Positions 10,405 through 20,016 are shown, numbered from the stretch's first letter. The stretch is DNA of 64,000 nucleotides from Ralstonia pickettii (GCF_000607165.1 NZ_JFZG01000025.1:248001-312000); one strand, 5' to 3'. A program made the numbers and translations. Notes: a model not told the origin generated them from the sequence alone.

Positions 10405-11757
10405 TTACAGCGGCTTGAGTTCCACACGCTTGATCTCGCCCACCATGAACAGGTAGCAGACGATGGCAACCGCGGCGTGGATACCCACGTACACCAGCGC
10501 ACCGTTGAACGAGCCCGTGGTGTTGACGATGTAGCCGATGGCGATGGGGGTTGTGATGCTCGACAGGTTGCCGAACGTGTTCATCAGCGCGCCCGACAAG
10601 CCGGCGATCTGCTTGGGCGCCGTATCCGAGTTCACTGCCCAGCCCAGCGCACCGAGGCCCTTGCCGAAGAACGACAGCGCCATGACCGCCACCACGATGG
10701 CCTGCGCATCGACGTAGTTGCAGATCACCATGGTCATGGAGAGCAGCATGCCCAGCACGATCGGCACCTTGCGCGCCACCGACAGCGACGCACCACGGCG
10801 CAGCAGCGCGTCAGAGATGATCCCGCCCAGAATGCCGCCCAGGAAGCCGCACACCGCGGGAATCGACGCGACGACGCCCGCCTTCAGGATCGACATGCCG
10901 CGCGCCTGCACCAGATACACCGGGAACCACGTGATGAAGAAGTACGTGAGCGCATTGATGCAGTACTGCGCGATGTACACACCCATCAGCATGCGGTTCT
11001 GCAGGAGCTGCTTGACGTAGCCGAGTTTCGGCCCTTCCGTCTTTGCCACGCCCGCACGGTCCATGTTGACCAGGCCGCCGCCGGCTTCGATGTACTCGAT
11101 TTCGGCACGGTTGACGCCCGGGTGGTCCTTCGGTTCGTGCACGAACGCCCTCCACACGACCGCCATGACGACACCGATCACGCCCATCACGATGAACACG
11201 TGATGCCAGCCGAACGCGTGCACCAGCCAGGCCATCAGCGGGGCAAACACCACCGTGGCGGCATACTGCGCGGAGTTGAAGATGGCCGCTGCAGTGCCGC
11301 GCTCATTGGCCGGAAACCACGCTGCCACGATACGGCTGTTCGCAGGGAAGGACGGCGCCTCTGCCGCGCCCACGAGGAAGCGCAGGAGAAACACCATGAC
11401 GATGGCTGTCGCACCGGTAAAGAAGCCGATCGCACCCTGCGCCAGCGTGAACAGCGACCAAAGCAGAATGCTGAACGTGTACACGCGCTTGGAACCGAAG
11501 CGGTCAAGCAGCCAGCCGCCCGGAATCTGCGCAATCACATAGGCCCATCCAAACGCCGAGAAAATATAGCCAAGCGACACGGCATCGATGCCGAGTTCCT
11601 TCTGCATGGCCGAGCCGGCAATGGAGATGGTCGCCCGATCGGCGTAATTGATGGTCGTCACGATAAACAGCATCGCGAGGATCATGAAACGCACGCGGCT
11701 CATGCGCTCAGCGCGCGGCACGGCCTGTGCTCCCACTGCGGGGGCCTTGATGTCCAT
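10405..11757 (-). CDS. gudP: MFS glucarate/galactarate transporter
   Basis: 450-residue transporter with about 12 membrane helices in the D-galactonate/glucarate anion symporter family. Characteristic stretches are NYADRATISIAGSAMQKELG in helix 1, the loop GGWLLDRFGSKRVY and AAWFPANERGTAAAIFN. It should import aldarates by proton symport. A near-perfect ribosome binding site (AAGGAGGAGA) lies just before the ATG. Its position next to gudD supports an aldarate substrate, complementing the ExuT-like transporter at the operon end. Confidence 0.9.
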   Translation of the reverse strand: MDIKAPAVGAQAVPRAERMSRVRFMILAMLFIVTTINYADRATISIAGSAMQKELGIDAVSLGYIFSAFGWAYVIAQIPGGWLLDRFGSKRVYTFSILLWSLFTLAQGAIGFFTGATAIVMVFLLRFLVGAAEAPSFPANSRIVAAWFPANERGTAAAIFNSAQYAATVVFAPLMAWLVHAFGWHHVFIVMGVIGVVMAVVWRAFVHEPKDHPGVNRAEIEYIEAGGGLVNMDRAGVAKTEGPKLGYVKQLLQNRMLMGVYIAQYCINALTYFFITWFPVYLVQARGMSILKAGVVASIPAVCGFLGGILGGIISDALLRRGASLSVARKVPIVLGMLLSMTMVICNYVDAQAIVVAVMALSFFGKGLGALGWAVNSDTAPKQIAGLSGALMNTFGNLSSITTPIAIGYIVNTTGSFNGALVYVGIHAAVAIVCYLFMVGEIKRVELKPL

Positions 11758-11856
11758 CGTCTCCTCCTTAAGCCGGCACCCGTCGTACCGGTCGGTTCAA
11801 GTTGCCGGGTCCTGTGCGGCCCGGCGTGTTGTTTTTGCTATTCGACTGTTACGGCT

Positions 11857-13428
11857 TCAGGCCCAGCTTCCATCCACCAGGCGGCGCAGCTTGAGCGGAT
11901 TGGCGTCCTGCAGTGCCTCGGGCAGCAGTTCGGCCGGCAGATCCTGGTAGCACACCGGGCGCAGGAAGCGCTCGATGGCTGCCGTGCCGACCGAAGTCGT
12001 GCGTGCATCCGTCGTTGCCGGCCAGGGGCCGCCGTGCACCATGGCCTGGCACACTTCGACGCCCGTCGGCCAGCCGTTGGCCAGAATGCGCCCCGCCTTG
12101 CGTTCCAGAATCGGCAGCAACGAACGCGCGATGTCTGTGTCACCCGCATCCAGATGCAGCGTGGCGGTCAACTGGCCTTCGAGCGATTCGGCCAGCGCGC
12201 GCAGCTCTTGCGCATCGCGGCAGCGCACGACCAGGCCAGTGGCACCGAAGATCTCGTCGTGCAGCGTCGGCTGCGCCTGGAAGCTCTTCGCATCGGTGAT
12301 GTAGAAGCCGGCTTGCCCGCGGTTGGGTTGGTCGCTCTCTTGCCCGCGTGCCACGCAGCGCACGTTGGCCTCGGCGGCCAGCTTGTCGACACCGCGCGTG
12401 TAGGCGGTGTGGATGCCCGCCGTGAGCATCGGCTGCGCAGCCACGTCGCCCATGGCAGCAGCGGCAGCGGCCTCAAAGGCATCCAGTTCCGGCCCGTCGA
12501 TGGCGAGCAGCAGACCCGGGTTCGTACAGAACTGGCCCGCGCCCATCGTGAGCGACGCCACGTACTGCTGGCCCAGCGCAGCAGCGCGCTTGGCCAGTGC
12601 ATCCGGCAGCAGGAAGACGGGGTTGATGGCACTCAGCTCGCCATACACCGGAATCGGCTGCGGACGGGCCTGCGCAATGCGCAACAGCGCCTGACCGCCT
12701 GCGCGCGAGCCGGTAAAGCCAACGGCCTGGATACGCGGATCGGCCACCAGTGCGCCAGCTGCTTCGTTGTCCGCCAGGATGAGCGAGAACACACCCTCCG
12801 GCAGCCCGCACTGCGCAACCGCAGCTTGAATGGCGCGACCCACCAGCTCAGACGTACCCGGGTGCGCCGGATGCGCCTTCACAACCACCGGGCAACCCGC
12901 AGCCAGCGCCGACGCGGTATCACCACCCGCCACCGAGAACGCCAACGGGAAGTTGCTCGCACCAAACACCGCCACCGGGCCCAGCGCAATGCGGCGCATG
13001 CGCAGGTCCGAGCGCGGTAGCGGCTTGCGCTCCGGCAGGGCCGAATCCAGGCGCGCGCCCACGGCGTCGCCGGCACGCACCACGCTTGCAAAGAGGCGCA
13101 ATTGGTTGCACGTGCGGCCACGCTCGCCTTCCAAGCGCGGACGCGGCAGTGCCGATTCGGCCATCGCGCGTTCGATCAGCGCATCGCCCAGCGCTTCGAT
13201 CTGGCTGGCGATGGCTTCCAGGAAGGCTGCTCGGGTTTCCGGCGCGGTCTCGCGGTAAACGTCAAAAGCCGCGGAGGCCAGTTCAGCGGCACGTGCGGCA
13301 TCGGCCTTGGAGGCCAGGGTGAATTCGGGTTCGAGCCATTCCCCGGTGGCGGGGTTCATGGCGCGAACCTTGCCGGCACCACCCGCTACGCGGGCAGCAC
13401 CCAACAACAGTTCGCCGCTCAATTGCAT
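11857..13428 (-). CDS. 2,5-dioxovalerate (alpha-ketoglutarate semialdehyde) dehydrogenase
   Basis: 523-residue NAD(P)-dependent aldehyde dehydrogenase that oxidises 2,5-dioxopentanoate to 2-oxoglutarate, the last step of the pathway. Active-site residues are in place: Asn159 in [10 protein letters not shown], Lys184, Glu264 in YGELSAINP and catalytic Cys301 in [10 protein letters not shown]. Length and motifs match the KGSADH-II/III type used in aldarate operons. It is separated from gudP by 99 bases that contain a GC-rich inverted stretch, and it begins 27 bases after kdgD ends. Confidence 0.9.
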   Translation of the reverse strand: MQLSGELLLGAARVAGGAGKVRAMNPATGEWLEPEFTLASKADAARAAELASAAFDVYRETAPETRAAFLEAIASQIEALGDALIERAMAESALPRPRLEGERGRTCNQLRLFASVVRAGDAVGARLDSALPERKPLPRSDLRMRRIALGPVAVFGASNFPLAFSVAGGDTASALAAGCPVVVKAHPAHPGTSELVGRAIQAAVAQCGLPEGVFSLILADNEAAGALVADPRIQAVGFTGSRAGGQALLRIAQARPQPIPVYGELSAINPVFLLPDALAKRAAALGQQYVASLTMGAGQFCTNPGLLLAIDGPELDAFEAAAAAAMGDVAAQPMLTAGIHTAYTRGVDKLAAEANVRCVARGQESDQPNRGQAGFYITDAKSFQAQPTLHDEIFGATGLVVRCRDAQELRALAESLEGQLTATLHLDAGDTDIARSLLPILERKAGRILANGWPTGVEVCQAMVHGGPWPATTDARTTSVGTAAIERFLRPVCYQDLPAELLPEALQDANPLKLRRLVDGSWA

Positions 13429-13455
13429 ATCGATTCCTTGTGTTTTCGGTTGCGC

Positions 13456-14394
13456 TCAGGCCGCCAGCTTTTCCACTTCGGCAATGCGCGACACCAACGC
13501 AGACAGTTCTGCCGTCTCGGCGTCGGTCAGGTCGGTCAAAGGGGCACGGACCGGACCTGCGTCACGGCCGATGACCTTCATACCGGCCTTGACGATCGAC
13601 ACCGCATAGCCGCGCTTGCGATTGCGCAGCTGGATGTACGGCAGCACGAACTCGTTGAGCATCTTGTAGACCTTGGCATTGTCGAACGCTCGCACGGCGG
13701 CGTAGAACTCTAGCGCGAACTTCGGCACGAAGTTGAAGATGGCCGACGAATACGTCGACACACCCATCGTCAGGTACGGCAGCGCAAAGGTCTCGGCGGT
13801 CGGCAGGCCACCCACGTACGTGAAGCGATCGCCCAGGCGGGCGTAGATGCGCGTCATCAGTTCCAGGTCGCCCACGCCGTCCTTGAAACCGACCAGGTTC
13901 GGGCAGCGGTCTGCCAGGCGTTCGAGGTGGTTCTCGTCGAGGATCTGGTTGGCGCGGTTGTAGACGATCACGCCCAGCTTGGTCGATTTGCAGACCTGCT
14001 CCACGTGCGCGGCCACGCCGTCGGCGGAGGCTTCGGTCAGGTACGGCGGCAGCAGCAGGATGCCGTCGGCGCCGGCAGCTTCAGCGGCCTTGCAGTATTC
14101 GATCGATTCGGCCGTGCCGCGGCCAGCGGGGGCGATCACCGGAATCTTGCCGGCAGTTTCAGCCACTGCGGCGCGCACCACGCGGTCGGTTTCAGCCGCG
14201 GTGAGCGAGAAGAATTCGCCCGTGCCACCGGCGGCAAACAGGCCGGCTGCATCGTGGCTGAACAGCCAGCTCAGGTTGGCGCGATACGCTGCCTCGTCGA
14301 ACGACAAGTCCGACGCCTTGAAGTGCGTGACCGGGAAGGACAGCAGACCAGAGCCGATCTGTTGGGCGAATTCTTTGGGGCTGTATCGGGACAT
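13456..14394 (-). CDS. kdgD: 5-dehydro-4-deoxyglucarate dehydratase
   Basis: 312-residue class I aldolase-superfamily enzyme (DapA-like TIM barrel) that dehydrates and decarboxylates 5-dehydro-4-deoxyglucarate to 2,5-dioxopentanoate. The Schiff-base lysine is Lys171 in GFKDGVGD, the catalytic Tyr is Tyr145 in IVYNRANQ, and the carboxylate-binding loop is GGTGEFFSL (residues 56-64). It is the first gene of the operon; the 183-bp region upstream carries a probable LysR-type operator at 14470-14500. Confidence 0.93.
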   Translation of the reverse strand: MSRYSPKEFAQQIGSGLLSFPVTHFKASDLSFDEAAYRANLSWLFSHDAAGLFAAGGTGEFFSLTAAETDRVVRAAVAETAGKIPVIAPAGRGTAESIEYCKAAEAAGADGILLLPPYLTEASADGVAAHVEQVCKSTKLGVIVYNRANQILDENHLERLADRCPNLVGFKDGVGDLELMTRIYARLGDRFTYVGGLPTAETFALPYLTMGVSTYSSAIFNFVPKFALEFYAAVRAFDNAKVYKMLNEFVLPYIQLRNRKRGYAVSIVKAGMKVIGRDAGPVRAPLTDLTDAETAELSALVSRIAEVEKLAA

Positions 14395-14469
14395 GTCTCG
14401 CTCGCGATGAATGCGTGTTGTTGATGAGCGAATTCTTGCATCCGGATCGATTCAAGTCCAAGCCAACTG

Positions 14470-14500
14470 CTGACTCGATTAATACAGAACTTGTATTGAT
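14470..14500. promoter_or_regulatory. probable LysR-type operator upstream of kdgD operon
   Basis: A 31-bp element begins CTGACTC and contains the dyad AATACA-N5-TGTATT (14481-14497), a T-N11-A-like LysR box. It lies about 75-105 bases upstream of the kdgD start. A second copy with 23 of 31 identical bases lies at 15729-15759, at the start of the neighbouring LysR gene. The shared sequence is direct observation; regulation by that LysR is inference. Confidence 0.6.
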
Positions 14501-14577
14501 ACAGGGTCTTCCCTAAGTCTCCGATTTCGATGCTGCAGCCGCACGTGACGGCGCGGCCGCGTCTGGTCAGTGGTGCG

Positions 14578-15639
14578 TCACACCGCGCCCTCGGCCTCCA
14601 CGTAAAGGGCGTACAGCGAGTGCGAACTCGCCATGTAAAGGCGGTTGTTCTTCGGCCCGCCGAAGGTCAGGTTGGGGCAGCGTTCCGGCAGGTGGATGAA
14701 GCCGATCGGCTTGCCGTGCGCGTTGAAGATCTTCACGCCGTCGTAGTCGGCTGAATTGATGCCCAGGCGCCCGTCCGAGCCCCAGCCGCACCAGAGATTG
14801 CCGTCCTTGTCGACGCGAAAACCATCCAGCGCCCCCGCGCCGTTGGCGTCGATCAGCTTGGTCTTGTTGGACGCCGTGCCGTCGGGCGCGATGTCGTAGC
14901 TCCAGATGCTGCGCGACGGCGTGCCCTTCCACTCAACCACGTAGAGTTTCTTCTCGTCGGGCGAGAACGCCAGGCCGTTCGGGTTGACGAGGTCGGTGAT
15001 GATCGCGCGGATGCTGCCGTTCGGGTCGATCCGATAGACGTTGGTGGTGGCCTGTTCAGGCTGCGCCTTGAAGCCCTCCCAGTTGCCGTTGATGCCGAAC
15101 GTCGGGTCCGTGAACCAGATGCTGTCGTCGGACTTGACCACGATGTCGTTGGGCGCGTTCAACCGCTTGCCCTGGTATTGATCGGCCAGCACGGTGATGC
15201 TGCCGTTGAATTCGGTGCGCGTGATGCGACGCGTGACGGAGTGCTCGCACGTGACGAGGCGCCCCTGCCGGTCGCGCGTGTTGCCGTTGGCGTAGTTCGA
15301 CGGCTCGCGGAACACACTGAACGCACCGTTCGTCTCGTCGTATTTCATGATGCGGTTGTTCGGAATGTCGCTCACGAGCAGGTAGCGCCCGGCGGGAAAG
15401 TAGACGGGCCCTTCGGCCCACCGCATGCCGGTGGCAAGTTGCTCCACCGAGCTGCTGTACAGGCGGTATTTCAGAAAGCTCGGGTCAAGCACTTCCACCG
15501 CCACGTCGGGGTAACGCGCGTTCGGCTTGAACCCTTCGATCTTCTGTGCGGCGGCCAAGCCGCTGGCCGCTGCAAGCCCTGCGCCTGCCACGCTCCTGAG
15601 AAATCTGCGGCGGCCGACTTCCGCGCTTTCCATGGACAT
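14578..15639 (-). CDS. Tat-exported SMP-30/gluconolactonase family lactonase
   Basis: 353-residue beta-propeller lactonase preceded by a twin-arginine signal (VGRRRFLRSVAGAGLAAASG, cleavage after about residue 31), so it is expected in the periplasm, folded with its metal. Family motifs are RWAEGPVYFPAGRYLLVSDI, LNAPNDIVVKSDDSIWFTDP and NPNGLAFSPDEKKLYVVEW. It is divergent from the LysR gene and separated by 118 bases. It may hydrolyse sugar lactones outside the cytoplasm before uptake, unlike the cytoplasmic lactonase at 5586-6488. Confidence 0.85.
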   Translation of the reverse strand: MSMESAEVGRRRFLRSVAGAGLAAASGLAAAQKIEGFKPNARYPDVAVEVLDPSFLKYRLYSSSVEQLATGMRWAEGPVYFPAGRYLLVSDIPNNRIMKYDETNGAFSVFREPSNYANGNTRDRQGRLVTCEHSVTRRITRTEFNGSITVLADQYQGKRLNAPNDIVVKSDDSIWFTDPTFGINGNWEGFKAQPEQATTNVYRIDPNGSIRAIITDLVNPNGLAFSPDEKKLYVVEWKGTPSRSIWSYDIAPDGTASNKTKLIDANGAGALDGFRVDKDGNLWCGWGSDGRLGINSADYDGVKIFNAHGKPIGFIHLPERCPNLTFGGPKNNRLYMASSHSLYALYVEAEGAV

Positions 15640-15728
15640 GCTCGTCTCCTATTGGTTGTTATTGGCCCTTCAAACCGAAGGGGCGAGCCGATTCTTGCAC
15701 CGGCGATCTTTCCCATTCAAGATAAGCA

Positions 15729-15759
15729 CTGACTCAATCCATACAGGTTTTGAATCGAT
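15729..15759. promoter_or_regulatory. probable LysR-type operator overlapping its own gene start
   Basis: The sequence matches the element at 14470-14500 at 23 of 31 positions, including CTGACTC, ATACAG and the terminal GAT. It lies in the divergent region between the exported lactonase and the LysR gene and runs into the LysR start codon at 15758, as expected for an autoregulatory site that also controls the divergent gene. Confidence 0.55.
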
Positions 15760-16654
15760 GTTTGAACTCAGCCAACTCCGCTGCTTCGTTGCCGTGGCCG
15801 AAGAACTGCACTTTGGGCGCGCGGCGGAGCGTCTTCACATGACGCAGCCGCCGCTGTCACGCCAGGTGCGCCTGCTCGAACACCAGGTCGGTACGGAGCT
15901 GCTGGAGCGCAACAGCCGCTCGGTCAAGCTGACGGCTGCCGGGCGCAGTTTTCTGCCCGATGCGTCGCGCATCCTGCGCCTGGCCGATGAGGCGGCCGCC
16001 ACGGCCCGACGAGTGGCGACGGGCGCTGCGGGCCAGTTGGCGATCGGCTTTACCGCATCGGTCGGCTACGGGAAGTTGCCTTCGCTGGTGAGCGCCGTGC
16101 GGGCAGCTTCACCCGGCGTGCGATTGACGCTCAAAGAAATGGTGAGCGGTGCGCAACTCTCTGCGCTGGATGCGCGCGAGATCGACGTCGGCCTGCTGCG
16201 CCCGCCGGTGGAGCACGGTGAACTGATTGCCGTGCCGTGCTCGCAGGAAGCGCTCGTCATCGCCCTGCCGGAAGCCGTGGCCGACAACTGGCCGCAACGC
16301 CCCAGCCTGCGCGATTGCGAGGGCCAGCCCCTGCTGATGTATTCCCCATACGAGGCGCGCTATTTCCATCAGATGGTGAGCAGCCTGTTCGAGCGTGCGG
16401 AGGTGCTGCCCGACATCGTTGAATACGTCAGCCAGATCCACTCGATGCTAGCGCTGGTGCGTGCAGGCATTGGCGTGGCGCTTATCCCGGCGGCGGCGGC
16501 GATGCTGCAGTTCGAGGGCGTCGTCTATCGCCCGGTGCGCACCACGCCGGCCAAGCCGGTCGAACTCTGGATGGCCTATCGCAAAGACAACGACAATCCG
16601 GTGTTCAACCTGCTCAAGACGGTGCTGCACAACTCGCTTGCCGAGGGGCGCTGA
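15758..16654 (+). CDS. LysR-family regulator, probable aldarate operon regulator
   Basis: 298-residue LysR regulator: N-terminal winged helix (residues ~1-60, AAERLHMTQPPLSRQVRLLE) followed by a periplasmic-binding-like effector domain. The frame is open upstream, but the ATG at 15758 starts exactly at the conserved family N-terminus MFELSQLRCFVAV. It is divergent from the exported lactonase and about 1.3 kb from the head of the uronate/aldarate operon. The 31-bp element shared by both promoters makes it the best candidate regulator of that operon, with an aldarate or its metabolite as possible effector. Confidence 0.88.
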   Translation: MFELSQLRCFVAVAEELHFGRAAERLHMTQPPLSRQVRLLEHQVGTELLERNSRSVKLTAAGRSFLPDASRILRLADEAAATARRVATGAAGQLAIGFTASVGYGKLPSLVSAVRAASPGVRLTLKEMVSGAQLSALDAREIDVGLLRPPVEHGELIAVPCSQEALVIALPEAVADNWPQRPSLRDCEGQPLLMYSPYEARYFHQMVSSLFERAEVLPDIVEYVSQIHSMLALVRAGIGVALIPAAAAMLQFEGVVYRPVRTTPAKPVELWMAYRKDNDNPVFNLLKTVLHNSLAEGR

Positions 16655-16708
16655 ACTCACGCGGCACCGCACTTGCTGAACCATGGCGATCCCGACCAGG
16701 AGACCGCC

Positions 16709-17074
16709 ATGCCCCAAACACGCCAGAACATTCGACGCTCCGCCATAGGGTCTGCCGCAGTGGCCATCGGTTTGACCGTGGTTGCGCTGCCGCACCCCGC
16801 CCACGGCAAGCTGCCACCGCCCACGCCGGCCGAACAAGCTGCCGCTGCCAAACAGGCCGAGACCGAGCGTGCTCAGAAAGCGCAGGAGCAGGCGCAACTG
16901 ACCGAAGTGCAGGACCGTTTGGCGGCGCGCTTTGGCAAGGGCGGCAACAACGCGCCAGACGCCGTCACGCCGGCAACCAACCTGCCCAAGAACGTCGCGG
17001 AAGCGCCCGGTACCGCTGGCCCGCATGGCGGATCACGGCCGAGTGCGGAATCGCATTCTGGCAACGCTCGCTAG
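16709..17074 (+). CDS. secreted hypothetical protein, Ala/Gln-rich
   Basis: 121 residues with a signal peptide (RQNIRRSAIGSAAVAIGLTVVALPHPAHG, cleavage near residue 34) followed by an Ala/Gln/Glu-rich helical stretch (AEQAAAAKQAETERAQKAQE) that may form a coiled coil, then a disordered Gly/Pro-rich tail. An AGGAGA sits before the ATG. No family was recognised. Its TAG stop shares the four bases CTAG (17071-17074) with the stop of the convergent binding-protein gene, so the two 3' ends overlap. Confidence 0.65.
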   Translation: MPQTRQNIRRSAIGSAAVAIGLTVVALPHPAHGKLPPPTPAEQAAAAKQAETERAQKAQEQAQLTEVQDRLAARFGKGGNNAPDAVTPATNLPKNVAEAPGTAGPHGGSRPSAESHSGNAR

Positions 17075-18012
17075 GCAATCAGCGGAAACCCCTTGTCAAA
17101 CGTGGTGGCCACCTCCAGCCGCTGTTTGAGCAGGCCCACCTTCACGTAGAAATCGGCCGTGCGCTGCTGCTCCGCAATGAGCTGCGGATCGATGGCGCGC
17201 CACACAGTCTGTCGACGTGCGAACTGCAGCCGCGCAGCCTCCGGCGCAATGCCGATGATGTGGGCCAGCGTGGCCGAAAAGTTGTCGACATGCTGGTACG
17301 ACCACACCTGCGCGCGCACCACGCGCTGCAGGAAATCGCGCATTGCATCACGCTTGGCCGCCAGGGCGGCATCGGTCGCTGCCAGGTAGCTGAGGCCAGA
17401 CCACAACCCTCGTCCGTTGACCAGTACGCGTGCATGTTTTGCCGTTTCGGCCATCGCCGTGTAGGGCTCCCACGTTGACCATGCTTCGATCGACCCGTTG
17501 ACCAGCGCAAGCTTGGCATCCGCCGGCGGCAGGAAGCGGAAGTTGGCATCGTCCGGACCCAGCCCCGCCGACTCCAACGCCTTGAGCGCCACGAAATGCC
17601 CAATCGACCCCCGGTTGGTGCCGATGGATTTGCCCTTCAAGTCTGCCGCGGTCTTCAGCGGAGAATCGGGCCGCACCAGCACCACCGTGCCGTATGGGTC
17701 CGATCGGTTGGCGCCGATCAGCTTGATCCGCGTGCCCGCCGCCAAGGCAAAGATGGCTGGCGCATCGCCGATCGGGCCCAGGTCGACCGCGCCTGCGTTG
17801 AGCGCTTCGGCCAGTGGAGCAGCCGCCGGAAACTCGGTCCATTGAATGTCGTACTGCACGCCCTTGAGCGCGTCGGCGGCTTCCAGCAGCGCGCGCAGGC
17901 CACCTTTCTGATCGCCCGCCTTGAGCACGAGGCGGGGTTGCGCGATGGACAAGGCAGGCGCGGCAGCAAGTGCCAGGGTGGATTGCAGAAATCGTCGTCG
18001 ATGTTGCGGCAT
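17071..18012 (-). CDS. ABC transporter substrate-binding protein, SsuA/sulfonate type
   Basis: 313-residue periplasmic binding protein of the nitrate/sulfonate/taurine group. An N-terminal MPQHRRRFLQSTLALAAAPA gives a twin-arginine-like signal; the binding fold contains GALDLGPIGD-like VDLGPIGDAPA and the DLKGKSIGTNRGS hinge strand. It is the last gene of a minus-strand operon with a permease and ATPase, and it is the second binding protein in that operon (the other is at 21082-22089), so the transporter may serve two ligand sets, probably sulfonates. Confidence 0.85.
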   Translation of the reverse strand: MPQHRRRFLQSTLALAAAPALSIAQPRLVLKAGDQKGGLRALLEAADALKGVQYDIQWTEFPAAAPLAEALNAGAVDLGPIGDAPAIFALAAGTRIKLIGANRSDPYGTVVLVRPDSPLKTAADLKGKSIGTNRGSIGHFVALKALESAGLGPDDANFRFLPPADAKLALVNGSIEAWSTWEPYTAMAETAKHARVLVNGRGLWSGLSYLAATDAALAAKRDAMRDFLQRVVRAQVWSYQHVDNFSATLAHIIGIAPEAARLQFARRQTVWRAIDPQLIAEQQRTADFYVKVGLLKQRLEVATTFDKGFPLIA

Positions 18013-18037
18013 GGTGATAGAGCGATGCGGTCGAGGG

Positions 18038-19204
18038 TCAGTGAATGAAGCCGCCTTTCACATAGCGCACGGGTTCAGCGTCCATGCGGGCGATCAAGGA
18101 ATCGAGGCCGCTTGTGCTGCGGGCGGCTCCGCGTGCGGCAGAGGTACACAGGAAATCAGCGTCGGACCACGTCGCGCCCCCCACACCGCGCGCGCGCAGC
18201 CAGCCGTTGCGGTCGGCCAGCAACTGCGTGCCGGAAAACGCTTGTGGCTCGGCACCGGCAATGGCGGCGAACACGTTCCAGGCGTCTGCGCCTGCTGCCA
18301 TGCAACGCGCCTGGAAAGCGCTCGCGTGCGATGGCAACGTGCCATCCGGCGTGATCAGCAACGTCTGGAAACGCGGATCTTCCAGCGGGATGTCGTCTCC
18401 CGATGCCGCATCCACCGCAACCACACGCACACGCTGGCCGTTGCGCCACGCCGCCAATGATTGAGTCGGCACATCGCCGCAGCGCACCGACAACGCCGGC
18501 AGCGCCACCGGCAAAGGCCAGCCGCCGGCGCGCACGCCGCCACTCGCGGCCAGCATCTTCATGGTGTCAAGTACCGCCCAGATATCAGCGTCGCTCAGTT
18601 GATCGGCAAATGCGGGCATGGTCGACGCCCCTTGCGTGTCGTGCATGCCGTGGGCGATGTGCCAGAACAGCTCGCCATCGGCATGACGGCCAAGCAATGG
18701 GCCGACCACCGTGGGCGGCCAGCGCGTGAGCGTGGTGGCCAAGGGGCCCTCGCCTCGGCCGTCTGCGCCGTGGCAGCTTGCGCAGGCGGCGTGGTAGATG
18801 CGCGTGCCCTGCGTGATGGACGCCACCGAAAACGCCGTTGGGCTGACATGGAAACTCGTCGGCATGGCGGGCGCCAACACAACCGCCGACGGCCACGGCG
18901 CCACCACCAGAAGGCCTACCGCGGCGCCAGATAACACCGCCCTCCAGCGTCGCACCAGCACGGCCATCACGACGGCCAGCAAAGCCAGCGTTACGGCGAT
19001 GAGCGTCAGGCCAAGTTGCCGCGCTTGTCCAAGATCGATCAGCAGAGTCTCGCCGGCGATGCGCACATCCCACGGCCATGCCGGCTGCCCGTGCACCTCG
19101 CCAGCCAGCCCAAGCGTGTGCAACAGCACCAGCACGCCATGCTGCGCCCATTGCAGAAAACGGAGCAATGCGTTGAGCCAGACCGTCGGTTCCGGTCCGC
19201 TCAT
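18038..19204 (-). CDS. membrane-anchored cytochrome c
   Basis: 388 residues from the ATG at 19204. The N-terminal part is hydrophobic (segments near residues 15-35, 62-85 and 92-112), followed by a class I cytochrome c domain: the haem-binding CASCH is at Cys141-Cys144-His145 and the likely axial Met is Met196 in STMPAFA. The C-terminal ~170 residues contain several Cys and match nothing I recognise. It sits between an ABC ATPase gene and a sulfonate-type binding protein gene, an unusual place for a c-type cytochrome; it may accept electrons from oxidation of a sulfur compound in the periplasm. Confidence 0.8.
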   Translation of the reverse strand: MSGPEPTVWLNALLRFLQWAQHGVLVLLHTLGLAGEVHGQPAWPWDVRIAGETLLIDLGQARQLGLTLIAVTLALLAVVMAVLVRRWRAVLSGAAVGLLVVAPWPSAVVLAPAMPTSFHVSPTAFSVASITQGTRIYHAACASCHGADGRGEGPLATTLTRWPPTVVGPLLGRHADGELFWHIAHGMHDTQGASTMPAFADQLSDADIWAVLDTMKMLAASGGVRAGGWPLPVALPALSVRCGDVPTQSLAAWRNGQRVRVVAVDAASGDDIPLEDPRFQTLLITPDGTLPSHASAFQARCMAAGADAWNVFAAIAGAEPQAFSGTQLLADRNGWLRARGVGGATWSDADFLCTSAARGAARSTSGLDSLIARMDAEPVRYVKGGFIH

Positions 19205-19218
19205 GATGGTGCCGCCAT

Positions 19219-20016
19219 CTACCAGGTCTCGCCGAGGCCGAGATGACTGAGTGCCTCGTGTCGCAGCGCGCTCAAGCGCGGGTCCCCTCGATGGCGCGGG
19301 TAAGGCAAATCCACCGTCAGCTCTGCCGTAATGCGTGCGGGGCGCGGGCTGAAGATCACCACACGCTGCGCCAGGAACAGCGCTTCCTCCACATCGTGCG
19401 TCACGAGCACCGTCGAGAAGCGCGCGCGTTGCCACAGCGTCACCAGCTCGCTCTGCATGGCCAGCCGCGTGAGTGAATCCAGCTTGCCCAGCGGCTCGTC
19501 CAGCACCAGCAACTGCGGGTCGTTGACCAGCGCACGCGCCAGCGCCACGCGTTGCGCCATACCGCCCGAAAGTTCATGCGGAAACGCCCGATGAAAGCCG
19601 CCCAGGCCCACGCGTTCCAGTGCGTCGTCCACGCGATCACGCTCTGCGTTGAGTACGCCGCGCGCTTGCAGGCCCAGCGCAACGTTATCCCACACGCGCC
19701 GCCATGGGTAGAGCGTCGGATCCTGAAAGACGACCACACGCGACGGGTCCGGCTCGCCGATGGGCGCATCGTCCTGCAGGATACGGCCATGCGTGGGAGG
19801 TTCCAGCCCCGCAATCAAGCGCAGCAGCGTGGACTTGCCGCAACCGCTTGGCCCAAGCAGCGCGACGAATTCACCCCGCTGTATGGTCAGGCTCACACCG
19901 TCGAGCACTTGAAGCGGATTGGCCCGGCTGCCGAACCAGTGGCTGACTCCCTGCACGTCGATGCGTGCGCCGACACTGGCCGCTGGCAGCGCCTCACGTT
20001 CCATCACGGCTACCAT
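19219..20016 (-). CDS. ABC transporter ATP-binding protein, SsuB/TauB type
   Basis: 265-residue ABC ATPase: Walker A GPSGCGKST at residues 55-63, signature LSGGM at 149-153, Walker B LLVLDEP at 169-175, and the H-loop HDVEEAL. It overlaps the permease gene by seven bases, so translation is probably coupled. It powers import of sulfonate-like compounds by the permease at 20010-21047. Confidence 0.92.
   Translation of the reverse strand: MVAVMEREALPAASVGARIDVQGVSHWFGSRANPLQVLDGVSLTIQRGEFVALLGPSGCGKSTLLRLIAGLEPPTHGRILQDDAPIGEPDPSRVVVFQDPTLYPWRRVWDNVALGLQARGVLNAERDRVDDALERVGLGGFHRAFPHELSGGMAQRVALARALVNDPQLLVLDEPLGKLDSLTRLAMQSELVTLWQRARFSTVLVTHDVEEALFLAQRVVIFSPRPARITAELTVDLPYPRHRGDPRLSALRHEALSHLGLGETW

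Noticed and set aside
9358-13020. 1220-codon open frame on the plus strand
   Set aside because: It runs antisense to gudD, gudP and the aldehyde dehydrogenase gene. The His/Arg/Gln-rich composition and lack of any domain are typical of the third-position GC bias of the real genes.
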